A stretch of 64,000 nt of DNA, taken from positions 385 through 64,384 of the forward strand of contig DPGH01000004.1 in assembly GCA_003523255.1 (NCBI GenBank), in the 5' to 3' direction. Origin of the DNA: Clostridiales bacterium (GTDB lineage: Bacteria > Bacillota > Clostridia > Christensenellales > Borkfalkiaceae). Under the pieces are notes generated by a model, which saw nothing but the letters and a program-made list of their open reading frames with translations, did no database searches and was not told where the DNA came from. Position 1 is the first letter of the stretch, and each line of letters starts with the position of its first letter. Of the stretch, positions 1-7,591 are shown in pieces. Both the position numbers and the translations under genes were made by a program.

Positions 1-662
1 GCGCCGAAAAGCGTTCTGCCGCAATGTATTAAATCGAGGCGTTTTTCGTAAACGCTTTCGTCAATCAAAAAATATTCCTGTTCCGCCCCGACGGTGGGGG
101 TAACTTTTTTCACGTCCGTTTCGCCGAGCGCGTTTAAAACGCGCAACGCCTGAACGTTAAGCGCGTCCATCGAGCGCAAAAGAGGCGTTTTTTTATCGAG
201 AGCCTCGCCACCGTAAGAACAAAACGCCGTGGGTATATACAAAGTTCCGTCTTTAACGAACGCATAAGAAGTCGGGTCCCATGCGGTGTAACCGCGCGCT
301 TCGAAAGTGGCGCGTAACCCGCCGGAGGGAAAACTCGACGCGTCCGACTCGCCTTTGACGAGAGATTTGCCCGAAAACTTCATAATGACTTCGCCGCAGG
401 CAGGCTCTATAAAGCCCTCGTGTTTTTCGGCGGTAATGCCCGTCATCGGCTGAAACCAGTGCGTAAAATGCGTTGCGCCTTTTTCTATAGCCCAGTCCTT
501 CATTACGGTAGCCACAGCCTCTGCGTCTACCGCGGACAGACTCTTTTCGCCTTCTATCGCCGCTTTTACCGTTTCGTAAGTCTCTTTCGGCAACCTTTCT
601 TTCATCACGTTGTCGCCGAAAACCATCGAGCCGAAAATTTTCGGTACGTTTAATTTTTCCAT
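1..662 (-). CDS. glnN: Glutamine synthetase type III, N-terminal part (runs off left edge)
   Basis: Cytoplasmic ATP-dependent ligation of ammonia to glutamate. About 220 codons are visible from the ATG at 662 leftwards and the frame is open to the edge. The product carries type III (GSIII) signatures: THWFQPMTG near residue 70, [46 protein letters not shown], and the catalytic-core start [17 protein letters not shown] enzymes are about 700 residues, so roughly two thirds lies outside the window. Types I and II lack the HWFQP and DASSFP-GG blocks, which makes the assignment firm. It is divergent from guaA; the 170 bp between them hold the guaA promoter. The start is the first ATG, opening [16 protein letters not shown] as in the family. 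Confidence 0.92.
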   Translation of the reverse strand, partial: MEKLNVPKIFGSMVFGDNVMKERLPKETYETVKAAIEGEKSLSAVDAEAVATVMKDWAIEKGATHFTHWFQPMTGITAEKHEGFIEPACGEVIMKFSGKSLVKGESDASSFPSGGLRATFEARGYTAWDPTSYAFVKDGTLYIPTAFCSYGGEALDKKTPLLRSMDALNVQALRVLNALGETDVKKVTPTVGAEQEYFLIDESVYEKRLDLIHCGRTLFG

Positions 663-776
663 CTCAAACCCTTTTTGCTTTTTTATAATTTTAACATTAT
701 CGGCAAGGTTATGTCAACGAATTTATGTTCGGGAAAGGTCTAAAGAGAAAGCCCGTTCTTCTGTCCCGTTAAAGCG

Positions 777-805
777 TTGACAACGTAAATTTAAAAAGGT
801 ATAAT
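777..805 (+). promoter_or_regulatory. Consensus sigma-A promoter of guaA
   Basis: TTGACA at 777-782, a 17-bp spacer, and TATAAT at 800-805: a perfect housekeeping match. A short leader follows, with the Shine-Dalgarno GGAGGAA at 824-830 and the ATG at 836. There is no room for a purine riboswitch between promoter and start. Confidence 0.85.
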
Positions 806-835
806 GTTTATGAAATAAATTTCGGAGGAAATCAT

Positions 836-1816
836 ATGCAAGGCAACGTCCGTCCGGACGATATGAAAAGAATCACAAACGAAACACTCGCCAACGCTTT
901 TATCGAAGTGCAGATAAAAGATATCAGAGAACAAGTAAAAGACGGCAAAGTTTTGCTTGCGCTTTCGGGCGGGGTAGACAGTTCGGTAGTTGCCGCGCTT
1001 TTAATTAAAGCGATAGGCAAAAACCTTACCTGCGTGCACGTAAACCACGGGCTGCTCAGAAAAGGCGAACCCGAGCAGGTTATCGAGGTTTTTCGCGACA
1101 AAATGAACGCCAACCTCGTTTACGTAGACGCGGTAGACCGCTTTCTCGATAAACTCGCAGGAGTAAGCGACCCAGAAAAGAAAAGAAAAATAATCGGTTC
1201 GGAATTTATAAGGGTTTTTGAAGAAGAAGCGAGAAAACTCGACGATATTAAGTTTTTGGCGCAGGGCACCATTTACCCCGACATACTTGAAAGCGACGGA
1301 GTAAAATCTCACCATAACGTGGGCGGTTTGCCCGAGGACCTTAAATTCGAGCTTGTCGAACCTGTTAAGCTTTTGTATAAAGACGAAGTAAGGGTCGTCG
1401 GCAAAGCGTTAGGTTTACCCGACAGTATGGTTTATCGTCAACCCTTCCCCGGTCCCGGTCTCGGCGTAAGATGCACCGGCGCAATCACGCGCGAGCGTCT
1501 TAATATGGTAAGAGAGTCCGACGCGATACTGCGTGAGGAATTCGCTAAAAACGGACTTGCAGGCAAAGTATGGCAGTACTTTACCGTCGTTCCCGAGGTT
1601 AAATCTACCGGCATTAAAAACGGCAAGAGAACGTTCGAGTTCCCCGTAGTGATACGTGCGGTAAACAGTATAGACGCAACCTCCGCTTCGGTAGAAAACG
1701 TTCCTTTTGCGCTTTTACAGCATATTACCGAAAGAATTTTGTCCGAAGTTGACGGCGTAAACCGCGTGCTTTACGACCTCTCTCCGAAGCCCGTTGCAAC
1801 CATCGAATGGGAATAA
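836..1816 (+). CDS. guaA: GMP synthase, ATP-pyrophosphatase/dimerisation subunit only
   Basis: Adenylates XMP and aminates it to GMP, the last step of guanine nucleotide synthesis. At 326 residues it matches only the C-terminal two thirds of a normal bacterial GuaA (about 510). The PP-loop [10 protein letters not shown] is near residue 44, followed by [11 protein letters not shown], the XMP-binding block [12 protein letters not shown], and the terminal VATIEWE of the dimerisation domain. The class I glutamine amidotransferase domain (Cys-His-Glu) is absent. This is not a truncation: a consensus promoter and SD lie directly before the ATG at 836, and nothing upstream resembles an amidotransferase. 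It must use free ammonia or a separately encoded GATase subunit, as in archaea (GuaAa/GuaAb). The family is certain; the ammonia source is inferred. Confidence 0.93.
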   Translation: MQGNVRPDDMKRITNETLANAFIEVQIKDIREQVKDGKVLLALSGGVDSSVVAALLIKAIGKNLTCVHVNHGLLRKGEPEQVIEVFRDKMNANLVYVDAVDRFLDKLAGVSDPEKKRKIIGSEFIRVFEEEARKLDDIKFLAQGTIYPDILESDGVKSHHNVGGLPEDLKFELVEPVKLLYKDEVRVVGKALGLPDSMVYRQPFPGPGLGVRCTGAITRERLNMVRESDAILREEFAKNGLAGKVWQYFTVVPEVKSTGIKNGKRTFEFPVVIRAVNSIDATSASVENVPFALLQHITERILSEVDGVNRVLYDLSPKPVATIEWE

Positions 1817-1844
1817 AATCATAAAAAACCGACAATCAAAATTC

Positions 1845-1872
1845 AACGCCCGCGGCAACTGCCGCGGGCGTT
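1845..1872. terminator. Intrinsic terminator between guaA and the LRR lipoprotein
   Basis: Perfect 12-bp GC-rich stem (1845-1856 with 1861-1872) and a 4-nt loop, lying between two convergent genes. The T-rich stretch that follows is moderate on the + strand (ATGTTTTAGTT), and an AT-rich run also lies on the other side, so it probably works in both directions. Confidence 0.7.
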
Positions 1873-1907
1873 ATGTTTTAGTTACTTTTTATTTTAATTA
1901 GCTATTA

Positions 1908-2759
1908 CTATTTTGCGAAAGAAACGGTTTTATAATCAGTAGGAAGAGCCGCATCTTTAACGAGGTCGTTCCAAGCCGCTTCACTGCCGGCGTACTCGAT
2001 TTTTTCGCCTTTGTAATCTTTAAAAGCGTTTTTGTAAACGTGAATTACGCTTTCGCTTATTTTAAGAGTCAAAATACTTGCCGCGCCCTCGAACGCGCTT
2101 TCGCCTATGCCGACCACTTTATCGTCGAAAGTTACTTCCGGCACCATAGTCAGACCCGCAAACGCATAGGCGGGCAATTCGTAGTCCGCCGCGGGGTTTA
2201 TAACTACGGTTCTTAAAGTCATCGGCACGTAAACGGTAAGGTTGCTGTCCTGACCGTAGTCGAACGCTATTTTCGCGCCGCCCTCGTATTCGTCGGTGCC
2301 GAAAATATAACCGAAACTCTTTTCGCTGTCAACGGCTTTATCTTTATCCCCTTGAGAAGGGTTGATAACCGCGTCCGCTTTTATGTTTTTGCCAACGAAA
2401 GGCAGGGTTATTTTTTTAAGCGATTTCATGTTTTTAAACGCGCCGCCGGCAATTTCGGTTACGGTGCCGGGCACTATAACGCTTTCTAACGTAGAATTGC
2501 CGTTAAACGCGCCCTCTTTTATCTTTACGACCTTGGCGTTTGCGTCTCCGCTTTTTGCCTTAACGGCAGCCTCTATGTCGAGTTCCGTTACGCCCTCTTC
2601 CGCGGTATAACCGTAAACGACGTAACCGCCGTTTTTATCGGTGGTATAACGCACGCCCGTTTGCTTATCCGCGCCGTTATCCTCTCCGCAAGCCGTCAGC
2701 CCGAAAACGAGCGTCAGCGCGGTTAACGCCGCAAGTAATACAGTCAAAAATCTTTTCAT
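1908..2759 (-). CDS. BspA-type leucine-rich-repeat surface lipoprotein
   Basis: Predicted extracellular lipoprotein of 283 residues. It has a charged N-terminus, a hydrophobic stretch and the lipobox GLTAC with Cys24 as lipidation site. The mature part contains BspA/TpLRR-like repeats: KIKEGAFNGNSTLESVIVPG, then EIAGGAFKNMKSLKKITLP, then a later GIGESAFEGAASILTLKIS block. The pattern is an aromatic core with AF-x-GC/N-type turns. Such proteins usually bind host or environmental ligands, but no specific ligand can be read here. It is monocistronic between terminator 1845-1872 and its own promoter at 2799-2827, with SD AAGGAG just before the ATG at 2759. Confidence 0.75.
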   Translation of the reverse strand: MKRFLTVLLAALTALTLVFGLTACGEDNGADKQTGVRYTTDKNGGYVVYGYTAEEGVTELDIEAAVKAKSGDANAKVVKIKEGAFNGNSTLESVIVPGTVTEIAGGAFKNMKSLKKITLPFVGKNIKADAVINPSQGDKDKAVDSEKSFGYIFGTDEYEGGAKIAFDYGQDSNLTVYVPMTLRTVVINPAADYELPAYAFAGLTMVPEVTFDDKVVGIGESAFEGAASILTLKISESVIHVYKNAFKDYKGEKIEYAGSEAAWNDLVKDAALPTDYKTVSFAK

Positions 2760-2798
2760 AATTTGCTCCTTGCAAATATTACGCTTGATACTTTTTTA

Positions 2799-2827
2799 AG
2801 TTTAGCATTTATTTGCAATTTTGTCAA
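2799..2827 (-). promoter_or_regulatory. Sigma-A promoter of the LRR lipoprotein
   Basis: On the minus strand: TTGACA (2827-2822), 17-bp spacer, TAAACT (2804-2799). It lies 40 bp before the ATG at 2759. Confidence 0.75.
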
Positions 2828-2891
2828 TAGTTATTAACCATTCTTTATCCGCTTATTCTATGCGAAAAGCGATATAATGTCGTTTTCGGCG

Positions 2892-4346
2892 TTACATTAC
2901 CTCTTTACCCGCAAAAAACGCCTCTAATATTTCCTGCGCGCCGGTGCCCGCTTTTTCAAACACGCCGGAAAGGTCTTGCGGCGCGGCGTTTAAAAACTTA
3001 TACGTCGAATAATATTTTTTGAGGCAACCGAAAAATTTAGCGTCCCCCATACCCGTTCTTACGGCGTCGTACATAAGGCAAGGCTTAACGTAGGCGATAT
3101 TCACGTATTCGTACTCGCTTGAAAAATCCTTTAAACTCCTCGTCATAGAAGTGTCTTTTTTACCGTAAAGTTTATCGTAAACGGTGCAAAAATTTTTATA
3201 AGTTTTTTCGCAGGAAGAAACGAGTTGTTCACGGGTAAAACCGTATTCTTTATGGGCGTCGTAAAAGACTATCACCGAATACTCCGCAAGTCCTTCGTCC
3301 AAAAAACCGCACTCGGTTTCGTTATTGCCGACGACCGCCATCCACCACTGGTGCGCCGTTTCGTGCACGACGACTTCGCGGTAAGCCGCTTCTTCGAGTT
3401 CGTCGCTTACGTAAACGAGCCCGGGGTATTCCATACCGCCCTGAATAAACTTTGTTTCCACAACGGAAAATGTTTTATACGGATATTCGCCGTACGTTTC
3501 GCCGAAAAACTTTATCGCCTCTACCGCCGTTTTAAGCGACTTTTCGGGCGAAGCGTCTTTATAATAATAGTAGTTTATAGTAACACCCGTCGTAACGTCC
3601 GTGATAACGTTAAACTTTTCGCTGATGACGAGCGCGAAGGACCGCGCGTTTTTAAGCGAAAACGTATAAACCGCTTTATTCCCCGAATCGGTTTTATCGA
3701 TTGTTTCTCCGCTTGCCGCGACTACGAATTTATTGTCTACCGAAAATTTAACGTTGTAATCCGCGCAGTCCGAAAAGAACGGGTCGCCGGAAGAATAATA
3801 AACGCACTCGTAAAACGCGCCGTTTTCTATGCCGCATAAAACGGGGTAAAAGTTACCGAGATTTACCGTTTCGGCGTTAACGCCCGTCCGCGAAATAACG
3901 TTTGCGAGTTTTACTTTAAAATCTATCGTTACCGCCGCGCGCTCCTCGGGGAAAAGTTCTTTTTCGAGTTCGACTTTAAGTATATTCATGTCCTCGCCGC
4001 ACACTTCGAATTTAAGTTCTTTACCCTCAGAACACACATTTTCTACGAGCGTTTCGCCGTAACTTTCGCCCGAATAATACGCGCGCCGTTTATACTGCTC
4101 CGAAATCGGAGAATACTTCGCGCCTTTTCTGAAAGCGTTTCCGTACAAATTGAATTTAAGGCACTTGAAAGAATTTTCGGTAAAGTTATAAAAAGACACC
4201 GTTTCGCTGCCGATTAAAAGCCCGTCCGAATATTCGCATGATATATCGTAACTTGCGCGGTGAGATTCGGTTTTGGTGCAACCGCCCGTAAACGCCGCGG
4301 AAAGCGCCGCGATAAGCGCGCACGCAAAAACGCAGAATTTTTTCAT
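2892..4346 (-). CDS. M1-family-like zinc metallopeptidase, lipoprotein
   Basis: Predicted lipid-anchored extracellular aminopeptidase-like enzyme of 484 residues. The signal peptide ends in TGGC, with Cys23 lipidated. A beta-rich N-terminal half is followed by the gluzincin core: GGMEYPG near residues 303-309 (the GAMEN-like exopeptidase loop) and HETAHQWW with H328, E329 and H332. The third zinc ligand E351 lies in LDEGLAEYS at the exact HExxH-x18-E spacing. All catalytic residues are present. It is shorter than full M1 enzymes and lacks the long C-terminal helical domain. The SpoIIQ-like gene lies upstream. Its ATG at 4346 directly abuts the T-tract of hairpin 4351-4396, and the only SD-like sequence (GGGG) is inside that hairpin. 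Confidence 0.8.
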   Translation of the reverse strand: MKKFCVFACALIAALSAAFTGGCTKTESHRASYDISCEYSDGLLIGSETVSFYNFTENSFKCLKFNLYGNAFRKGAKYSPISEQYKRRAYYSGESYGETLVENVCSEGKELKFEVCGEDMNILKVELEKELFPEERAAVTIDFKVKLANVISRTGVNAETVNLGNFYPVLCGIENGAFYECVYYSSGDPFFSDCADYNVKFSVDNKFVVAASGETIDKTDSGNKAVYTFSLKNARSFALVISEKFNVITDVTTGVTINYYYYKDASPEKSLKTAVEAIKFFGETYGEYPYKTFSVVETKFIQGGMEYPGLVYVSDELEEAAYREVVVHETAHQWWMAVVGNNETECGFLDEGLAEYSVIVFYDAHKEYGFTREQLVSSCEKTYKNFCTVYDKLYGKKDTSMTRSLKDFSSEYEYVNIAYVKPCLMYDAVRTGMGDAKFFGCLKKYYSTYKFLNAAPQDLSGVFEKAGTGAQEILEAFFAGKEVM

Positions 4347-4350
4347 TATA

Positions 4351-4396
4351 AAAACCCCGTATAAGATATTTCTTTCACTATCTTATTCGGGGTTTT
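4351..4396 (-). terminator. Terminator hairpin of the M23 gene that buries the SD of the M1 gene
   Basis: Long stem: AAACCCCG at 4352-4359 and ATAAGATA at 4361-4368 pair with TATCTTAT at 4379-4386 and CGGGG plus T's at 4388-4396, with one mismatch. On the minus strand the 3' arm runs CGGGGTTTTTATAATG into the start codon at 4346. It can act as terminator for the upstream M23 gene and as an SD-sequestering structure for the next one. Confidence 0.75.
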
Positions 4397-4417
4397 CGTT
4401 TTATATGAGTTTGATTT

Positions 4418-5089
4418 TTATTTTTCGTCAAGTTGCAGATACTTTGCGGGGTCTATTATTTCGCCGTTTTCTTCCACCTGAAAATGAAGGTGCGCGCCCT
4501 CTTTGCTTTCTTGTCTGTTCGTAACCGAAACTTTACCGATGGTCTCTCCTTTTTTAACGGTTTTACCGAGCGCGACGCTTTCTCCGTCGGCAAGCGAATT
4601 ATAAATCGTTTTAAGACCGTTGCCGTGGTTAATTACTATGGTAGTGCCCTGTAACAAGGTCGTTTCCACTTTTTCTACCGTTCCGTCCGCAACCGCGACG
4701 ACGTCGGTACCCTCGGGTGCGAAAAAGTCAATCGCAAGATGCGCGGTAAACCTGTTCATAGTGCTGCTGAAAACCATTTGCTCGCTGTACTCGCCTATGT
4801 CGGTTGCGTTTTCTACGGGCATAACGAAAGATATCGGCTTAATCACGGGTTCGTCGGGTTCCGTCGGGTCGGCGGGGTCGATTACCGGATCGTCAGGTTC
4901 TACGGGCGTTACGGGGTCTTTATCGGGTTCTATCGGGTCGGTTATCGACGCGTCCGTTGCGGGCGCTTTATATTTGTTTACCAAAACGAGCGTTACCGAA
5001 AGTCCTATCGCCGCAATGCACAACGCGAGTATTAAGTACAAAGCGTTTCTTCTTAAAAAGTTTAATGTTTTACTGTTTGTCCTTTTCAT
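4418..5089 (-). CDS. SpoIIQ-like M23 (LytM) membrane peptidase
   Basis: A bitopic protein of 223 residues. It has a short basic cytoplasmic tail, a transmembrane segment at about residues 16-37, an acidic Pro/Asp linker (about 45-88) and an extracytoplasmic LytM domain. The zinc ligands look intact: H117 and D121 in HLAID, H202 in HLHF, plus H155. Resemblance to SpoIIQ comes from GLKTIYNSLAD (SpoIIQ has GLSTVYQSLS) and the single N-terminal membrane anchor. SpoIIQ pairs with SpoIIIAH across the engulfing spore membranes; unlike the Bacillus protein, this copy keeps catalytic residues, as in Clostridium. It lies 78 bp behind a YwmB-like gene. It could alternatively be a general cell-wall endopeptidase. 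SD CAGGAGAA precedes the ATG at 5089. Confidence 0.7.
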   Translation of the reverse strand: MKRTNSKTLNFLRRNALYLILALCIAAIGLSVTLVLVNKYKAPATDASITDPIEPDKDPVTPVEPDDPVIDPADPTEPDEPVIKPISFVMPVENATDIGEYSEQMVFSSTMNRFTAHLAIDFFAPEGTDVVAVADGTVEKVETTLLQGTTIVINHGNGLKTIYNSLADGESVALGKTVKKGETIGKVSVTNRQESKEGAHLHFQVEENGEIIDPAKYLQLDEK

Positions 5090-5167
5090 AAAAGTTCTCC
5101 TGTTTCGATTTTGTATGTAGGTTATTTCCTTTAAGATAAGTTTTTATACCATGCGCCGAAAATTTTT

Positions 5168-5578
5168 TTAATACCCGCCGAAAATTATAGGCGTACCAAC
5201 TACGATTTCGCTTTTGCCTTTAAATGCGTGAAAGTTTACCACCTTTTTCCCGACGGTTTTACGATATTTAAGATTCTCGCTATAACCGTAATAACTCGTT
5301 CCGAATTCGGTTTCTTCGACGAAAACGATTTTCACTCCGAGCGACTCGATAAGTTTTTCGAGCTCCTCTTCTCCTCCCGTCAGCGTAATTTTTTCACCCG
5401 TGCGTAAAAGTTCGGCTCGATAATCGGCGTCGTCCGCAGCGCATATTTTTGCTTTTGACGAAAGGCTTTCGGAATATAACTCAAACGCTTTGCCCTCCGC
5501 AAACTTTACGGAATTTGCCGTCCACGCAAGCGCAAGCGTTATAAGCGCGGCGGCAACGCAAATTATTTTTTTAAACAT
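5168..5578 (-). CDS. Small secreted protein with YwmB-like C-terminus
   Basis: A protein of 136 residues with an N-terminal hydrophobic segment (about 5-22), so secreted or membrane-anchored. The middle is a small alpha/beta region. The C-terminus GKKVVNFHAF followed by VVGTPIIFGGY resembles the end of Bacillus YwmB (MNLQIA followed by VTVGTPIV). YwmB lies in a sporulation neighbourhood near spoIID and spoIIQ, and here the next gene downstream is SpoIIQ-like, which supports the link. Only the C-terminal motif is shared by eye. The ATG at 5578 lies directly behind hairpin 5585-5612, whose 3' arm contains the SD GGAGAG. Confidence 0.45.
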   Translation of the reverse strand: MFKKIICVAAALITLALAWTANSVKFAEGKAFELYSESLSSKAKICAADDADYRAELLRTGEKITLTGGEEELEKLIESLGVKIVFVEETEFGTSYYGYSENLKYRKTVGKKVVNFHAFKGKSEIVVGTPIIFGGY

Positions 5579-5584
5579 AAAAAC

Positions 5585-5612
5585 ACTCTCCGCGATTTTT
5601 CTCGCAGAGAGT
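5585..5612 (-). terminator. Terminator of the DHQS-like gene overlapping the SD of the YwmB-like gene
   Basis: ACTCTC (5585-5590) pairs with GAGAGT (5607-5612) and GCGA (5592-5595) with TCGC (5602-5605), with one mismatch. On the minus strand the 3' arm reads CGGAGAGTGTTTTTATG, so T-tract, SD and start codon of the next gene are packed together. Confidence 0.65.
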
Positions 5613-5674
5613 ATTGACCGTTTTATTTAATTTATACCTTCACTTCGGTAAAAACGCGTTTTTCGATTTACAGC

Positions 5675-6886
5675 CTATACGGAGATAAGTTCCGTATACC
5701 CGCTTTCTCTTAAATAGGCGGGCGCAAGCGTTTCTCCGAAAACGTCGCCGGAATATTTTAACGCGAGTTTAAGCGTTTCTTCGTTCGGCTCGTCTTTACC
5801 GCCGAGCGCACGGTAAGTCGCTTCCGCTTTTTCGATAAGTCCTGTAAAAGCCGCCGTCGTTTTTAAAACCGAACGCGCATCACCGCGTTTAAGCGTTTTA
5901 CGGAACACGTCGCTTTGCGCCGATACCGCCCGTAAAAAATATCCGTCGTCTATCCCCGTTTTTTCGCAAAGCGCGCTTGCCCGCAAAATGTAATCGGGTA
6001 AAAACGGAAATCTTATTTTGGCGGAAGAAACGATTTCCGCATACATCGCAAGCATTCTTTTAGCAAATTCCATTCGCGTTACGCCCGTCAGTCCGCCCTC
6101 CGCGAGAAAGTCCGCCGAAAAAAGCGAAGAATCTCCGTACAATCTTCCGTCAGAAAGTATTTCGGCATACTCTGCCGTAAACACGCTCTCTATCAAAAGC
6201 GCGCATTGTTTGTCATACGGCGCTTTATATACGGAGTGCGCGAGTTTAACCGCGTCAGAAAGAACGGATACCGCCTTTCCGTTTATCTTTTTTCCGCCAA
6301 GCGTACGAGAAACGCCGCTCTCCGCAAGCAAAAGAACAGAACTCATAACTTCGGCAAACAATTCCGCCCCGCCCGCTTCGGCTATTTTATCGGGGTCAAC
6401 CACCGCAACCGTATCCGGCGTAAGCGTTACCCTTTCTATCTCGTTTCCGTTTATAATCGGTACTATTTGAGCGAGAGTTCCCGCAATATGCGGCTCTTTA
6501 TAAGCAAGCACGCACGTTATGCCGCGCAATGCGGCAAAATACCTGCACGCGGGGAATAAATCCTTTTCAAACGTTACGACCGCCCTCATGTCCTCGCTTA
6601 AGTTAAACAGTCTGCTGAAGTTCTCGACGGAATTCTTTTCCCCCTCCGGCATTAAAACGCTTACCGGCTTATTGCCGCGGTTTTTAAGCGCCTCGGTAAA
6701 CTCCGACCCTTTCCGATAACGCGCTTTGTAATAAAGCACGGCTACTTTGCCGCCTGTAAACCGCTCCGTCAACACGTCAAGCACGGTTTTTTCCGCCTCG
6801 CCGCACTCGAAAGTTACGGAATACCCCGTAGGCTTAGAAAAAACGGAATTTAATTTAGCCTTTAATAACGCATAATTTTCTTTCAT
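5675..6886 (-). CDS. Diverged dehydroquinate-synthase-fold / glycerol-1-phosphate-dehydrogenase-like protein
   Basis: A protein of about 403 residues from the chosen start. The central part (TPDTVAVVDPDKIAEAGG, AELFAEVMSSVLLLAE) resembles the hinge and start of the helical domain of the DHQS/iron-ADH/AraM superfamily. The N-terminal half looks like a split Rossmann domain (GGKVAVLYYKARYRKG, PVSVLMPEGEKN). The superfamily's glycine-rich NAD loop (GGG-x3-D) is not visible; the equivalent stretch reads VTFEKDLFPACRYFAAL. Metal-binding His residues are not obvious either. It may be a non-catalytic relative, and no reaction is assigned. An in-frame ATG at 6925 overlaps the -35 box, so the ATG at 6886 is preferred; it lies 10 bp after the -10. 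Confidence 0.45.
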   Translation of the reverse strand: MKENYALLKAKLNSVFSKPTGYSVTFECGEAEKTVLDVLTERFTGGKVAVLYYKARYRKGSEFTEALKNRGNKPVSVLMPEGEKNSVENFSRLFNLSEDMRAVVTFEKDLFPACRYFAALRGITCVLAYKEPHIAGTLAQIVPIINGNEIERVTLTPDTVAVVDPDKIAEAGGAELFAEVMSSVLLLAESGVSRTLGGKKINGKAVSVLSDAVKLAHSVYKAPYDKQCALLIESVFTAEYAEILSDGRLYGDSSLFSADFLAEGGLTGVTRMEFAKRMLAMYAEIVSSAKIRFPFLPDYILRASALCEKTGIDDGYFLRAVSAQSDVFRKTLKRGDARSVLKTTAAFTGLIEKAEATYRALGGKDEPNEETLKLALKYSGDVFGETLAPAYLRESGYTELISV

Positions 6887-6896
6887 ATTAAGGTTT

Positions 6897-6925
6897 ATAG
6901 TAGAATAAAAAGCCGAAAAAGTCAA
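6897..6925 (-). promoter_or_regulatory. Sigma-A promoter just before the DHQS-like start codon
   Basis: Minus strand TTGACT (6925-6920), 17-bp spacer, TACTAT (6902-6897). Transcription should start near 6890, only a few bases before the ATG at 6886, and no SD is present. The message is probably leaderless. Confidence 0.7.
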
Positions 6926-7003
6926 GCAAAACGTTAAAAAAGGGCTGTCATTCGTTTATTTTGTCTTTTTTTAACAAAAATCGATAAAATTTTTAAAAAA
7001 CCC

Positions 7004-7031
7004 TTGAATAAACTCTCTTTTATGGTATAAT
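7004..7031 (+). promoter_or_regulatory. Sigma-A promoter of the HU gene
   Basis: TTGAAT (7004-7009), 16-bp spacer, TATAAT (7026-7031). SD GGAGGT follows at 7048-7053, before the ATG at 7063. Confidence 0.75.
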
Positions 7032-7062
7032 AATCTTACTAAACCACGGAGGTTATTTAATT

Positions 7063-7335
7063 ATGAACAAAAACGAATTGGTAAGGGCAATTGCAAACAA
7101 TGCGGGCATCACTCTTAAAGACGCTTCCGCCGTACTCGACGGTTTCGTAACCGCGGTAACGGACGCTTTGAAAGCGGGCGAAAAGATTCAGATTTCCGGC
7201 TTCGGCACGTTTGAAGTTAAAGAAAAAGCCGCGCGTGAAGGCATTAACCCCAAAACGGGCGAAAAAATCAAAATCGCCGCAAGCAAGATACCTGCGTTCA
7301 AATTCGGTAAGGCTTATAAAGACTCTTTTAATTAA
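7063..7335 (+). CDS. hup: HU-family nucleoid DNA-binding protein
   Basis: A 90-residue histone-like protein that binds and bends DNA as a dimer. The whole length fits HU: MNKNELVRAIANNAGITLKDA (helical), QISGFGTFEVKEKAAREG, INPKTGEKIKI (the flexible arm with the intercalating Pro), and PAFKFGKAYKD at the C-terminus. It is the family's usual length. It is a single gene with its own promoter and a strong terminator, divergent from the DHQS-like gene (177 bp between start codons). HU and the IHF subunits are close relatives; a lone copy in a Bacillota points to HU. Confidence 0.95.
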   Translation: MNKNELVRAIANNAGITLKDASAVLDGFVTAVTDALKAGEKIQISGFGTFEVKEKAAREGINPKTGEKIKIAASKIPAFKFGKAYKDSFN

Positions 7336-7350
7336 GTTTTTTATCACGTT

Positions 7351-7379
7351 AAAAGCGGCGCGTTTTTCGCGCCGCTTTT
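7351..7379. terminator. Intrinsic terminator after the HU gene
   Basis: 12-bp stem AAAAGCGGCGCG (7351-7362) with CGCGCCGCTTTT (7368-7379) and a T5 loop. The A/T ends make it usable from both sides. Confidence 0.8.
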
Positions 7380-7506
7380 CGTTGTTGTAAAAAACAGAGA
7401 AACCCACTAAACAGCTTTAAGGATAAACTCCTTTTTGTCCGATATAAAAAAACGAAATACCGCAAAACTTGTAAAACTTTTTGCAAAAACTTATTCTATG
7501 CGAATT

Positions 7507-7562
7507 TGCGCATACGTGGTGTTTAGCGACTTTTGTAAAGCCTGATTTTACACGTATGCGCA
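7507..7562. repeat. Spaced inverted repeat in the HU-lipoprotein gap
   Basis: TGCGCATACGTG (7507-7518) and its exact complement CACGTATGCGCA (7551-7562), 32 nt apart. The rest of the 256-bp gap (7336-7591) holds the HU terminator and a small AAGGA/TCCTT hairpin near 7421-7436. It could be a terminator for the convergent lipoprotein or an operator. Function unknown. Confidence 0.5.
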
Positions 7563-7591
7563 TTTGTTGACTGCGTTTCGGGTTGCCGATT

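Noticed and set aside
3225..3839. Long plus-strand frame inside the M1 peptidase gene, and similar frames opposite rpoB, rpoC, uvrA and fusA
   Set aside because: Arg/Phe/Tyr-rich shadow translations of well-supported genes, caused by codon bias.
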